In this document: positions 16,067-24,359 of the stretch, in pieces
Layout of the letters: each line of letters begins with the position of its first letter
How positions within the stretch are numbered: position 1 is the first letter of the stretch
Assembly (NCBI GenBank): GCA_030272815.1
Contig: JAJSZT010000041.1
Span: 1 to 33,197 of the forward strand
Length of the DNA stretch: 33,197 nt
Origin: Deltaproteobacteria bacterium
Lineage (GTDB): Bacteria; Desulfobacterota; Desulfobacteria; Desulfobacterales; ETH-SRB1
Direction: 5' to 3'
Translations under genes and position numbers: made by a program
Notes under the pieces: generated by a model
Told to the model about the DNA's origin: nothing
Database searches by the model: none
Seen by the model: the letters and a program-made list of their open reading frames with translations, nothing else

Positions 16067-16112
16067 GGCAGAGCCTTTGGGTATGCATTCCAAGGCGGAG
16101 CCTGGGAACGAG
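16067..16112 (+). repeat. Right REP bounding the RAYT unit
   Basis: This reads GGCAGAGCCTTTGGGTATGC, then ATTCCAAGGCGGAGCCTGGG, outward from the RAYT gene. It mirrors the left REP, so the 680-bp segment 15433-16112 has REP sequences at both ends in inverted orientation. Confidence 0.8.
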
Positions 16113-16113
16113 A

Positions 16114-16155
16114 ATGTAAAACACCAGGTGCGTCCAGGCGGGCTGATCTAGGCAT
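16114..16155 (-). pseudogene. N-terminal relic of a second RAYT
   Basis: From ATG at 16155 the minus strand reads MPRSARLDAPGVLH, the RAYT N-terminus, for 14 codons and then runs directly into the right REP. It belongs to a different RAYT subtype from the one at 15483-16017 and is close to the relic at 12875. Confidence 0.6.
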
Positions 16156-16204
16156 GTAAGTCTACTATTAATAATATAACTTAATGTCAAGTTATTTACT
16201 TATT

Positions 16205-16234
16205 TCTGGACGTCCCGCTTTCTGGACGTCCCGC
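16205..16234. repeat. Short tandem direct repeat
   Basis: TCTGGACGTCCCGC occurs at 16205-16218 and 16221-16234, with a period of 16 bp, just beyond the nth stop codon. Its origin is unknown. Confidence 0.6.
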
Positions 16235-16255
16235 ATTCCTGGTGAAATATTGATA

Positions 16256-16885
16256 TTATTTTTTATAGTTACACAGATCATTCAATGGGCAGACTTTACA
16301 ACTTGGGTTTCTTGCCTTGCAAACAGCTCTGCCAAAGTAAACAAGCTGCAATGAAAAGTGGCTCCAGTCCTTTTTGGGAATTATTTTCATAAGATCGAAC
16401 TCAATTTTAACAGGGTCTATGTTTTCCGTCAGGCCAAGTCTTTTTGAAATCCTTGCTACATGAGTATCCACAGCTATCCCCGGAATTCCAAAGGCGCTGC
16501 CCAAAACAACATTTGCTGTTTTGCGCCCTATTCCGGGCAGCTTTATCAATTCATCCAATGATTCAGGAACATTGCCTTTGTGTTTTTCAATCAATATCCT
16601 CGAACTGTTTTTGATATTCTTTGCCTTGTTTCGGAAAAAGCCGGTTGGACGGATCAGCTCCTCAATTGTCTTATTGGAGGCATTGGCGAAATCATAAGAA
16701 GTTTTCAGGTTTTTAAATAATTCTTTTGTTACTGAATTAACCTGTTTATCTGTACACTGGGCGGAAAGCATGGTGGCCACAAGAAGCTCAAAGGGATCTC
16801 TGTGTTTAAGCTGTGTCTTGACATTTGGAAAGGTCATTCTTAGTATTTTACGAATCTTATCTGAACGTGTTTTAATATTCATCAC
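16256..16885 (-). CDS. nth: Endonuclease III
   Basis: Nth is a DNA glycosylase/AP lyase that removes oxidised pyrimidines in base-excision repair. The helix-hairpin-helix LPGIGRKTA (116-124) carries the catalytic Lys122. Asp140 in AVDTHVAR is the second catalytic residue. The C-terminal [4Fe-4S] cluster is complete: Cys189, 196, 199 and 205 in a CX6CX2CX5C pattern. Length is 209 residues, standard. The gene is divergent from the PP-loop gene, with only 14 bases between start codons, so their promoters must overlap the coding starts. Confidence 0.96.
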   Translation of the reverse strand: MMNIKTRSDKIRKILRMTFPNVKTQLKHRDPFELLVATMLSAQCTDKQVNSVTKELFKNLKTSYDFANASNKTIEELIRPTGFFRNKAKNIKNSSRILIEKHKGNVPESLDELIKLPGIGRKTANVVLGSAFGIPGIAVDTHVARISKRLGLTENIDPVKIEFDLMKIIPKKDWSHFSLQLVYFGRAVCKARNPSCKVCPLNDLCNYKK

Positions 16886-16899
16886 TATCTTGTACCGTT

Positions 16900-17895
16900 A
16901 TGACATCATCTTTAAAAAAAGTTCGTGCATTGGGTCTAAGCTCCGGTGGTTTGGACAGCATCCTGTCGGCGCTAATTCTGCGCGATCAGGGTATAGAGGT
17001 TGAATGGATATCTTTTGAAACACCATTTTTCTCATCAGCAAAGGCACGGCAGGCCGCATACAAAACAAAAATACCTATAACAATAAAAAATATCACTCAG
17101 GTCTATCTTGAAATGCTGAAAAATCCCCCATGCGGATACGGGAAGCATATGAATCCCTGCATGGACTGCCATGCTCTGATGTTCAGACTTGCAGGCACAA
17201 TAATGAAAAACAAAGGCTTTAATTTTGTTTTCAGCGGCGAAGTGCTTGGCCAGCGCCCCATGTCTCAGACTAAAGCATCTCTCCGTTATGTGGAGAAACA
17301 TTCGGGCATTGACGGCTATATACTTCGGCCTTTGAGCGCCAGGAGGCTGCCTTTAACTATTCCTGAAAAAGAGGGTCTCGTAAACAGGGAATTGCTGCTC
17401 GATATTTCGGGAAGATCACGCAAGCCCCAGATAAAACTCGCTGAAAAATTCGGCATTACAGAATATCCTAATCCGGCAGGAGGTTGTCTTCTTACTGATA
17501 AAGGATATTCAGCCCGCCTCAAGGATCTTTTGGGACACCAGAACACATACACTGAAAAAGAACTGCATCTGTTGAAATATGGCAGACATCTTCGTTTTGA
17601 CAATAATACAAAACTAATTATAGGACGTACCAAACAGGACAACGAAAAAATAATAAAATATCACAATCCATCCAAGGATACTGTTATAAAAGTAAAAGAT
17701 TTCCCAGGCCCGATAGTTCTGGTACCGCACAGAGCAAGTAAAGACATTCTCATAAAAACGGCATCAATCTGCGCCGGTTACAGCAAAGCGCCGGGCGATA
17801 CAAAGGTTGATGCGCAGGTTGTTAACTCGTGCGGAAGTGAAATAATAAAAGTAACAGCAATATCTCCAGAAGAAGTCAAAAAGCTCTTAATATAA
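16900..17895 (+). CDS. PP-loop (ThiI/MnmA-like) protein with C-terminal NFACT-R-like domain
   Basis: The N-terminal half is an ATP pyrophosphatase with SGGLDSILSALIL (about 15-27), followed by cysteines in NPCMDCHA and PAGGCLLTD that resemble the thiolation cysteines of tRNA 2-/4-thiouridine enzymes. The C-terminal part (about 220-331; GRHLRFDNNTKLIIGRT, VKDFPGPIVLVP) resembles the NFACT-R RNA-binding domain of RqcH/Rqc2-type proteins. A role in thiolating or otherwise modifying RNA is therefore likely, but no substrate is known to me. It lacks the THUMP domain of true ThiI and is often mis-annotated as ThiI or MnmA. Length is 331 residues. No sulfur-transfer partner is adjacent. Confidence 0.8.
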   Translation: MTSSLKKVRALGLSSGGLDSILSALILRDQGIEVEWISFETPFFSSAKARQAAYKTKIPITIKNITQVYLEMLKNPPCGYGKHMNPCMDCHALMFRLAGTIMKNKGFNFVFSGEVLGQRPMSQTKASLRYVEKHSGIDGYILRPLSARRLPLTIPEKEGLVNRELLLDISGRSRKPQIKLAEKFGITEYPNPAGGCLLTDKGYSARLKDLLGHQNTYTEKELHLLKYGRHLRFDNNTKLIIGRTKQDNEKIIKYHNPSKDTVIKVKDFPGPIVLVPHRASKDILIKTASICAGYSKAPGDTKVDAQVVNSCGSEIIKVTAISPEEVKKLLI

Positions 17896-17986
17896 CTCAA
17901 ACTCACGCCCCCTCTAACTCTCAAACAGTTTCCTGTTTTGAACGTATTACACCTGTGAGTTATGTGCTATTCGCCAATATTTCTCA

Positions 17987-18212
17987 CAAGCCAAGTTTGC
18001 CGTAGGCGCAAGGCGCAGGCCATGAAGCCGTGGCATTTCACTGCGAATGGCCTGCAACACAGCGGATGCGGTGAAATCGGCTTGCCCGAAGGGTGAACAA
18101 CTCATAAGAATTTTATTATAAATACCTTCTACAAAGTGTTGTATGGCTCATAAATCAAAGCAATTAATGTTTTACAATACTGCTTATTTATGCATCATTT
18201 TATGAGTTGTTC
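17987..18212. repeat. Composite fold-back region after rlmN
   Basis: Two nested inverted repeats are visible. CAAGCC (17987-17992) pairs with GGCTTG (18079-18084), and inside it AAGCCG...ATTTCAC pairs with GTGAAAT..CGGCTT. Then GAACAACTCATA (18095-18106) is repeated inverted at 18201-18212, inside the last codons of rlmN. It may be one or two MITE-like elements between the convergent PP-loop and rlmN genes. No other gene is seen in 17896-18194. Confidence 0.5.
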
Positions 18213-19259
18213 ATGAGAAATGCTATTTGCGCTAAGCTGTCCACATGCTGCCGATATATCCTCGCCCTTGCTGCGGCGGACCATAGTAGTGCAGCCCTTT
18301 TTAACCAGGATTTCCCTGAAGTTACTTATTACTGATTCTTCCGGTCGCCTTAAGTCACTGCCCTCGTGTTCATTAAAGGGTATAAGATTAATTTTTGAGC
18401 GTATCCCTCTCAGCAGCTCAGCAAGCCGGTTTGCATTCTCTGCTGAATCATTTATTCCCTTTATCAGAATATATTCGAACGTTATTTTGCTGCCCGGTCT
18501 TAAATTATACCTGCGGCATGCATCAAGCAACTCTTCTATTGGATATTTCTTATTTACAGGCATAAGAAAGTTGCGAGTTTTATTATCTGTTGCGTTCAAT
18601 GATACTGCAAGGTTAACCCTTGTTTCATTCCCCAGAGCAGAAAACTTTGATACAAGACCCGCTGTTGAGACCGTAACTCTGCGGCTCGAAAATCCAAGTC
18701 CAAAATCAGCTTCAGTAATAGTGTGAATAGCTTTTATAACATTTTGAAAATTAGCCAGAGGTTCTCCCATTCCCATAAAAACAATATTTGTAATGCGTTT
18801 TGAGCTAATTTGATCTTTTAAGATGTCTCGTACCTGAGCTATTATTTCACTTTTTGATAAATTGCGCACAAAACCGCCTTTTGCGGTAAGACAGAATCTG
18901 CAACCCTGTGCACAGCCCACCTGACTTGATATGCAAAGTGTATAATGATCCTTTTCCGGAATCAGCACACTCTCAATATGATTTCCGTCTTCAAGTCTAA
19001 AAAGGTACTTTCTGGAACCATCCCGCGATCTTTCAATGTGAATTCTATCAAGTCGGTTAATAGTAAAATTAAGAGAAAGCAGTTTTCTGATCTCTTTCCC
19101 AAGATTTGTCATTATATCAAATGTGTCTGCCTGGCGATTGTAAATCCATTTAAGGATCTGTCCTGCGCGATAATTCTCTATGTCACGATCTTCAAGCCAT
19201 GAAGCCAGTTGTTCTCTGGTTAACTCTTTAATGTCTGTTTTGTTTGTTGAAGTTGTCAT
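18195..19259 (-). CDS. rlmN: 23S rRNA/tRNA adenine-C2 methyltransferase RlmN
   Basis: RlmN is a radical-SAM enzyme that methylates C2 of A2503 in 23S rRNA and A37 in some tRNAs. The cluster motif CAQGCRFC (Cys116, 120, 123) is intact, preceded by the substrate region CISSQVGC. FMGMGEPLANF and STAGLV are family landmarks, and the C-terminal GCTTMVRRSKGEDISAACGQL contains the cysteine that carries the methyl intermediate. Length is 354 residues. The final HEQLIK and stop lie within one arm of the inverted repeat at 18201-18212, so the extreme C-terminus may come from an inserted repeat. It is divergent from ffh. Confidence 0.96.
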   Translation of the reverse strand: MTTSTNKTDIKELTREQLASWLEDRDIENYRAGQILKWIYNRQADTFDIMTNLGKEIRKLLSLNFTINRLDRIHIERSRDGSRKYLFRLEDGNHIESVLIPEKDHYTLCISSQVGCAQGCRFCLTAKGGFVRNLSKSEIIAQVRDILKDQISSKRITNIVFMGMGEPLANFQNVIKAIHTITEADFGLGFSSRRVTVSTAGLVSKFSALGNETRVNLAVSLNATDNKTRNFLMPVNKKYPIEELLDACRRYNLRPGSKITFEYILIKGINDSAENANRLAELLRGIRSKINLIPFNEHEGSDLRRPEESVISNFREILVKKGCTTMVRRSKGEDISAACGQLSANSISHEQLIK

Positions 19260-19290
19260 TATTTATACTTTGTTAATGTATTATTTTTGC

Positions 19291-19319
19291 TTGACATAAC
19301 ATTTGATAGATATTAATTT
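19291..19319 (+). promoter_or_regulatory. Promoter of the ffh operon
   Basis: TTGACA (19291-19296), a 17-bp spacer and TAATTT (19314-19319). It lies about 160 bp before ffh and upstream of the repeat at 19361-19458, which would be in the leader. Confidence 0.5.
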
Positions 19320-19360
19320 CAACTCTTTTAGAGAATTGATGATAATATAAGTGTAATTAT

Positions 19361-19458
19361 TTAGGTGTTTAGACTGAAGGCTATAGGCTGAAGGAAACAG
19401 ATGATTTCTTGAGGTCTTTCTCCCCTAAAAGCCTTCTACCTTCAGTCTATTAACCTGA
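19361..19458. repeat. CTTCAGCC-type fold-back repeat before ffh
   Basis: The left arm TTAGGTGTTTAGACTGAAGG and the right arm ending CCTTCAGTCTATTAACCTGA are inverted copies. The same end sequence occurs at 25578-25634 before another gene. The core word is GACTGAAGGCT. Confidence 0.7.
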
Positions 19459-19477
19459 GTAGTTAAATCGGTGTAAT

Positions 19478-20809
19478 ATGTTTGATAATCTGACCGACAA
19501 GCTCGATTTAGTATTTAAAAAGCTAAAAGGGCACGGCAAATTAACTGAAAAAAATATAGAGGAAGGTCTAAAAGAAGTTCGCATAGCTCTTCTTGAGGCT
19601 GATGTCCATTATAAAGTTGTAAAAAAACTTATTGCCGATATTAAGGAAAGAGCTTTAGGACAAGAAGTTATGGCCAGCCTTACGCCCGGCCAGCAGGTTG
19701 TCAAAATAGTCAATGATGAATTGACAGAAATTATGGGAACCCGGCACGAAGAATTGAATCTTGCGGGTTCAAAACCTGCATCTATTATGCTGGTTGGCCT
19801 GCAAGGGTCCGGTAAGACAACTACAGCAGGGAAACTCGCCGTCTTTTTAAGAAAAAAAGGTAAAAAGCCTTACCTTGTACCGGCAGATGTTTATCGCCCT
19901 GCTGCTATTGATCAGCTCAAAAAACTTGGCGAACAGTTGTCTATTCCTGTTTATTCTTCCACTGTGGAAATGGATCCGGTACAGATATGCAGTAAAGCCA
20001 GAATTGCGGCACAGCAAGAGGGATGCGATATTCTTCTCCTTGATACTGCCGGGCGCCTGCATATTGATGAAAATCTGATGGCGGAACTCTGTAATATTAA
20101 GGATGCAGTTAAGCCGTCTGATATCCTTCTTATTGCTGATGCCATGACAGGGCAGGATGCTGTAAATATAGCGAAATCATTTGACAATACCCTGAATCTT
20201 GGTGGTATTATTCTCACCAAAATGGATGGTGATGCACGTGGCGGCGCAGCAATTTCTATCAAATCAATAACCAATAAACCAATTAAGTTTATTGGTGTTG
20301 GCGAAAAACTTAGTGAACTGGAACCTTTTCATCCGGACAGGATGTCCTCAAAAATACTGGGGATGGGAGATGTCCTTACTATTATTGAAAAGGCCCAGTC
20401 TATGGTTGATGAAAAAAAGGCTGTTGAACTTGAAAAGAAGATAAGAAAAAGTGAGTTTACATTAGATGATTTCCGAGATCAGATGGTTCAGATACGAAAG
20501 ATGGGCTCATTAAAAGATTTACTGGGTATGATTCCCGGTTTTAGCAAAAACAAACAGTTTAAAAATCTTGAAGTAGATGAAAAAGAATTTATCAGAATCG
20601 AAGCCATAATTAACTCAATGACACCGCAGGAAAAGCGGCAGCATACCATAATAAATGGGAACCGCAGGAAAAGAATAGCCAAAGGCAGCGGTACAAGCAT
20701 ACAGGATATTAACAAGCTTCTGAAAAATTATACTCAGATAATGAAAATGCTGAAGAAGATGAATAAAGGCGGCATGCGCGGATTAAGCAGAGGCATGCTA
20801 CCTTTTTAA
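19478..20809 (+). CDS. ffh: Signal recognition particle protein Ffh
   Basis: Ffh (SRP54) binds 4.5S RNA and hydrophobic signal sequences and delivers ribosomes to FtsY at the membrane. The N domain (1-90) is followed by a GTPase domain with G1 [10 protein letters not shown] (about 107-116), [16 protein letters not shown] and the GxxGVGEK loop. A methionine-rich M domain follows (about 325-443) with [16 protein letters not shown] for RNA binding and repeated M in [12 protein letters not shown]. Length is 443, standard. It opens the run ffh-rpsP-khpA-rimM-trmD-rplS, a classical bacterial order. Confidence 0.97.
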   Translation: MFDNLTDKLDLVFKKLKGHGKLTEKNIEEGLKEVRIALLEADVHYKVVKKLIADIKERALGQEVMASLTPGQQVVKIVNDELTEIMGTRHEELNLAGSKPASIMLVGLQGSGKTTTAGKLAVFLRKKGKKPYLVPADVYRPAAIDQLKKLGEQLSIPVYSSTVEMDPVQICSKARIAAQQEGCDILLLDTAGRLHIDENLMAELCNIKDAVKPSDILLIADAMTGQDAVNIAKSFDNTLNLGGIILTKMDGDARGGAAISIKSITNKPIKFIGVGEKLSELEPFHPDRMSSKILGMGDVLTIIEKAQSMVDEKKAVELEKKIRKSEFTLDDFRDQMVQIRKMGSLKDLLGMIPGFSKNKQFKNLEVDEKEFIRIEAIINSMTPQEKRQHTIINGNRRKRIAKGSGTSIQDINKLLKNYTQIMKMLKKMNKGGMRGLSRGMLPF

Positions 20810-20822
20810 GGAGATAAAAAAT

Positions 20823-21077
20823 ATGCCGGTTAAAATTAGATTGGCCAGACATGGCGCAAAGAAACGACCCTTTTATAGAATTGTTGTGGCTGACGTCGAA
20901 AGCCCAAGGGATGGAAAATACCTTGAAGCTGTCGGATCTTATAACCCCTTAAAAGATCCTGCTGAAGTTTCGCTGAAGGAAGAACGAATCAGGTACTGGA
21001 TGAATCAAGGGGCTATTCCTACAAACACTATAAAAAACCTTTTTAAAAAAGAAGGTTTGTTCGCAAATCCTGATTAA
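20823..21077 (+). CDS. rpsP: 30S ribosomal protein S16
   Basis: A ribosomal small-subunit protein of 84 residues, near the usual size. [24 protein letters not shown] is the standard N-terminus, and GSYNPL and [13 protein letters not shown] are typical. AAGGAG lies directly upstream, and the gene starts 13 bases after ffh ends. Confidence 0.97.
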   Translation: MPVKIRLARHGAKKRPFYRIVVADVESPRDGKYLEAVGSYNPLKDPAEVSLKEERIRYWMNQGAIPTNTIKNLFKKEGLFANPD

Positions 21078-21114
21078 TTAGTAGGGGCACGATGCATCGT
21101 GCCCCTACTAATTA
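21075..21114. repeat. Perfect 40-bp palindrome between rpsP and khpA
   Basis: The left half TAATTAGTAGGGGCACGATG is exactly complementary to the right half. The first bases include the rpsP stop codon. The GTAGGGGCACG...CGTGCCCCTAC type is a dispersed bacterial repeat. In RNA it would form a very stable hairpin without a U-tract, possibly tuning expression of genes downstream of rpsP. Confidence 0.85.
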
Positions 21115-21153
21115 TTTACCCTGAATCTCAACAGCAACAAAGGAGAGGAAGCT

Positions 21154-21384
21154 ATGAAAGATCTGATTAAGCACATTGCACAGGCACTGGTAGATCATCC
21201 GGAAGAAGTATCTGTTTCAGAGGTAGAGGGTAACCAGACTTCGGTACTTGAACTTAAAGTAGCAAAGGACGATCTAGGAAAGGTAATTGGGAAACAAGGC
21301 CGAACAGCACGGGCAATGAGGACTATATTAAGCGCCGCCTCTGCCAAGATAAAAAAACGCACGGTTTTAGAAATTCTAGAATAA
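21154..21384 (+). CDS. khpA: KH-domain RNA-binding protein KhpA (YlqC family)
   Basis: The protein is 76 residues and almost entirely one KH domain, with the GxxG loop in [18 protein letters not shown]. The family binds RNA and, in Firmicutes, works with KhpB. The position between rpsP and rimM is conserved in many bacteria. A strong AAAGGAGAGG precedes the start. The stop codon overlaps an AAGGAGG that would suit the next gene, rimM, but a repeat now lies between them. Confidence 0.93.
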   Translation: MKDLIKHIAQALVDHPEEVSVSEVEGNQTSVLELKVAKDDLGKVIGKQGRTARAMRTILSAASAKIKKRTVLEILE

Positions 21385-21392
21385 GGAGGCAA

Positions 21393-21537
21393 GTCAAAAT
21401 AAGTTGTACAGATTGCGCCGAAATTTTGTTTGTTTTCAAGGCGCGTTAAGGCTCGCATAACGAGTTATGTAAGCCTTGACGCAACACAGAAAACAAGCAA
21501 AAGGACAAGCAAGATGTGTAAGTTATTTTTACTTGAC
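21393..21537. mobile_element. Fold-back (MITE-like) element between khpA and rimM
   Basis: The left end GTCAAAATAAGTTGTACA and the right end, whose reverse complement is GTCAAGTAAAAATAACTTAC, form imperfect terminal inverted repeats. The centre contains AAGGCT...AGCCTT around CGCATAACGAGTTATG. It lies between an AAGGAGG (21383-21389) and the rimM coding start. It carries its own AAAGGAC and a 9-codon frame (ATG 21514, TAA 21541-21543). Confidence 0.7.
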
Positions 21538-21547
21538 GACTAAGCTC

Positions 21548-22057
21548 GTGGGAAATAATGGTTCTCTTCTTATTGCAAAGATAGTCGGCACGCATGGTCT
21601 AAAGGGAACCTTCAGGGTCTATTCTTATGCTGAATCTTTGTCTGTATTTAAACCGGACAGTTTAATTCTCATAAGAAATACAAAAGGATATGAAGATATC
21701 CATGCGGTCAACTGGGCCAAACCCCACAAGCAAATCATTTTATTGTCTCTGAAGAGTATTACTACCATCTCTCAGGCGGAACCATTAATCGGTTCTGAGC
21801 TTTTTATAAGCAAAGCAGATCTTCCAAAACTGGAAGACGAAACCTATTACTGGTTTGATATTATAGGTCTTTCTGTTTTTACAATAGATGACGAGTACAT
21901 CGGCCGTGTTGAATCAATAATTCCAACCGGCAGCAATGATGTCTTTGTTGTGAAAGGCGGGAATAAAGAGATTCTGATTCCTGGGATTGAATCAGTGGTT
22001 TTATCGATAGATCTTAATAAAAAAATAATGACGGTGGATTTGCCTGACGGTTTATGA
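21548..22057 (+). CDS. rimM: Ribosome maturation factor RimM
   Basis: RimM helps assemble the 30S head and binds S19. The N-terminal barrel motif IAKIVGTHGLKGTFRV and the PRC-barrel region YYWFDIIGLSVFT...GSNDVFVV and ILIPGI are clear. I chose GTG at 21548 because it gives the normal length (169) and family-like beginning. The frame remains open to TTG at 21476, but those 24 residues are translated from the fold-back element. No good ribosome-binding site lies directly before GTG. trmD overlaps its stop by four bases. Confidence 0.92.
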   Translation: MGNNGSLLIAKIVGTHGLKGTFRVYSYAESLSVFKPDSLILIRNTKGYEDIHAVNWAKPHKQIILLSLKSITTISQAEPLIGSELFISKADLPKLEDETYYWFDIIGLSVFTIDDEYIGRVESIIPTGSNDVFVVKGGNKEILIPGIESVVLSIDLNKKIMTVDLPDGL

Positions 22058-22845
22058 TGAATTTTATTGTCCTGACTATCTTCCCGGAAATGTTTAAGCC
22101 CTTTTGGGCGCACGGCATTATAAAAAGGGCGATAGAACGGAATAAGATATCCGCTTCCACCATAAATATCAGAGATTTTGCAGAAGGCAGACATAAAATC
22201 ACTGATGACCGTCCCTATGGCGGTGGTTGCGGAATGGTTATGAAACCGGAACCTCTTGCCGGCGCTATTCGATTGGCCCAAAAAAAATCTCCTGATTCTA
22301 TAACGATTCAGCTCACACCTCAGGGCAGAGTTTTTAATCAAAAGATTGCTCAAAAACTTGCATTATATGATGGGCTTATTCTGGTTTGCGGTCGCTATGA
22401 GGGAATAGATGAACGTATCCGCCTGAATTTAATAGATGATGAGATTTCGATAGGCGATTATGTACTTACCGGAGGCGAGCTGGCATCAATGGTGCTAATA
22501 GATGCTGTAACCAGGCTAATCCCCGGAACACTGGGAGGAGTGGATTCTGCTGAAAAAGACTCATTTTCAGATGATCTTTTAGAGCATGCTCAATATACAA
22601 GACCAAGGACTTTTGAGGGCGAAGATGTACCCGAAGTTCTTCTGTCCGGCAACCACAAAAAAATCGAAGAATGGAAGCTGGAAACGTCGCTGATCCGGAC
22701 CTTCCTGAAAAGAAAAGATCTGTTGAAAAACAGACCGTTAAGTGAACAGGAAATAGAAATTCTTAAAAAGTGGTGCCTGGATATTGAAAAAATTATACAC
22801 TCCCAAACTTTACATAGCACTGATGCATTATCCGGTTCTCAATAA
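22054..22845 (+). CDS. trmD: tRNA (guanine-N1)-methyltransferase TrmD
   Basis: TrmD makes m1G37 in tRNAs and is essential in most bacteria. It is a SPOUT-fold enzyme. Motifs are DDRPYGGGCGMVMKPEP, the knot region VCGRYEGIDERI...EISIGDYVLTGGE, and YTRPRTFEGEDVPEVLLSGNH. The length of 263 is slightly above usual because of a C-terminal tail whose DNA is shared with the next gene. The ATG overlaps the rimM stop. Confidence 0.97.
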   Translation: MMNFIVLTIFPEMFKPFWAHGIIKRAIERNKISASTINIRDFAEGRHKITDDRPYGGGCGMVMKPEPLAGAIRLAQKKSPDSITIQLTPQGRVFNQKIAQKLALYDGLILVCGRYEGIDERIRLNLIDDEISIGDYVLTGGELASMVLIDAVTRLIPGTLGGVDSAEKDSFSDDLLEHAQYTRPRTFEGEDVPEVLLSGNHKKIEEWKLETSLIRTFLKRKDLLKNRPLSEQEIEILKKWCLDIEKIIHSQTLHSTDALSGSQ

Positions 22846-23359
22846 GAACGGAAAAATAATTACATCTGCCGTAACAAACCTTGATCTGCACGATATAGCA
22901 AGGGTGGCAAAAACTTATGGAGTAAGAAAATTCTTTGTTGTTACGCCGTTAAAGGAACAGAAAGAGCTTGTTAAAAAGCTTGTATCACACTGGACTGATG
23001 GAGCAGGCTCAAGATATAATCCAAAAAGGCGAGAAGCTTTAGAGCTGATAAGGTTAAAAGACTCTTTAACTGAAATAATAAACCATCTCAATAACACGGG
23101 CGAAGGCTGCCCAGAAACGGTTGTTACTTGCGCAAGGCAGAATAACGGAAGCATAAGCTTCAGCAAGCTTCGCAACAAGCTTAAAGACGGCAAATCCTAT
23201 ATTCTGGTTTTCGGGACTGCCTGGGGGCTTTCAGAAAACTTCATTGCCGAAGCCGATTATCTTCTTGAGCCGGTAATGGGAGGCTCGCGTTACAACCACC
23301 TCTCGGTTCGTTGTGCAGCAGCCATTATAATGGATAGACTGGTGGGAAACTGTAGATAA
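22784..23359 (+). CDS. SPOUT-type RNA methyltransferase (COG4752/DUF2168 family)
   Basis: The 191-residue protein reads LYIALMHYPVLNKNGKIITSAVTNLDLHDIARVAKTYGVRKFFVVTPL, then FGTAWGLSENFIAEADYLLEPV and YNHLSVRCAAAIIMDRL. This pattern belongs to a SPOUT-like RNA methyltransferase family that commonly sits next to trmD and rplS in deltaproteobacteria. The knot-like ends support SAM binding, but the modified base is unknown to me. The likely start is TTG at 22784, giving a 62-bp overlap with trmD. A later ATG at 22823 (MHYPV) would cut off the first beta strand. Confidence 0.85.
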   Translation: MKKLYTPKLYIALMHYPVLNKNGKIITSAVTNLDLHDIARVAKTYGVRKFFVVTPLKEQKELVKKLVSHWTDGAGSRYNPKRREALELIRLKDSLTEIINHLNNTGEGCPETVVTCARQNNGSISFSKLRNKLKDGKSYILVFGTAWGLSENFIAEADYLLEPVMGGSRYNHLSVRCAAAIIMDRLVGNCR

Positions 23360-23383
23360 TTAATTTCACAAGGAACTAATATT

Positions 23384-23731
23384 ATGCAACCAATAGAACA
23401 ATTAGGAAAAGAAATGATGCGGCTTGATTTGCCTGATTTCGCTGCAGGCGATACAGTTACAGTTAATGTTAAGATAAAAGAAGGTGAAAAGGAGCGTATT
23501 CAGGCTTTTAAAGGTGTTGTAATAAGCAAACGCAAAGGCTTGGCAAATGCCACATTTACCGTACGTAAGGTATCTTATGGTATTGGAGTCGAACGTATCT
23601 TTCCTCTCCATTCTCCGATAATAGATAAAATCGAGGTTGTTTCCAAGGGACGGGTGCGGCAATCAAAAATTTATTATCTGCGTAAACTCAAAGGCAAAGC
23701 TGCCAGAATAAAAGAACGCCGCTTCAGATAG
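23384..23731 (+). CDS. rplS: 50S ribosomal protein L19
   Basis: A large-subunit protein of 115 residues at the 30S-50S interface. Typical segments are [49 protein letters not shown] and [24 protein letters not shown]. An AAGGA lies upstream. It continues the trmD-rplS order. Confidence 0.97.
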   Translation: MQPIEQLGKEMMRLDLPDFAAGDTVTVNVKIKEGEKERIQAFKGVVISKRKGLANATFTVRKVSYGIGVERIFPLHSPIIDKIEVVSKGRVRQSKIYYLRKLKGKAARIKERRFR

Positions 23732-23738
23732 TTTGCTC

Positions 23739-24359
23739 ATGGAACGAGACCTGTGGTTATTTGAATCAAAAGCTATAGAAAAAGGCTTTTTATATATTGC
23801 AGGCATTGATGAGGCCGGTCGAGGACCATTGGCCGGCCCGGTTGTTTCTGCAGCCGTTCTTCTGTCCACCTCCTTTCATGATCCCGATATTATTGATTCA
23901 AAAAAATTATCGCCTAAAAAACGCTCATATCTGTATGAAAAGCTGTACGATCAAGCTGTTTCAATAGGTATAGGAATAGTTGATAACATCGAAATTGAGA
24001 GAATCAACATCCTTAATGCATCGCTCCTGTCCATGGCCATATCTGTTAAAAACCTCAGCCCTCAACCTGATTATCTTCTAATAGACGGCAAATTCAGGAT
24101 ACCAATAGATTTACCGCAGGAGCCCATTATACGAGGTGATGCTCAGAGTATATCCATTGCGGCTGCATCTATTGTTGCCAAGGTAAGCAGAGACAGGCTT
24201 ATGGAAAGGTATGACCAGGATTACCCTCAATTTGGATTCTCAAGACATAAAGGATATCCGACCAAGGCCCATAAAGAGGCCATCAGGACATTCGGATGCT
24301 GCCCAATTCACAGACGCACTTTCAAGGGGGTTAAAGAATACCGGCTACAAATATGCTAA
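23739..24359 (+). CDS. rnhB: Ribonuclease HII
   Basis: RNase HII cleaves RNA in RNA-DNA hybrids and single ribonucleotides in DNA. The active-site motif GIDEAGRGPLAGPVV (Asp24, Glu25) is at the N-terminus, LLIDGK and SISIAAASIVAKVSRDR follow, and the C-terminal HKGYPTKAH...HRRTFKGV is typical. ATG at 23739 is preferred over TTG at 23733 for start quality. The product is 206 residues. yraN overlaps its end by seven bases. Confidence 0.95.
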   Translation: MERDLWLFESKAIEKGFLYIAGIDEAGRGPLAGPVVSAAVLLSTSFHDPDIIDSKKLSPKKRSYLYEKLYDQAVSIGIGIVDNIEIERINILNASLLSMAISVKNLSPQPDYLLIDGKFRIPIDLPQEPIIRGDAQSISIAAASIVAKVSRDRLMERYDQDYPQFGFSRHKGYPTKAHKEAIRTFGCCPIHRRTFKGVKEYRLQIC

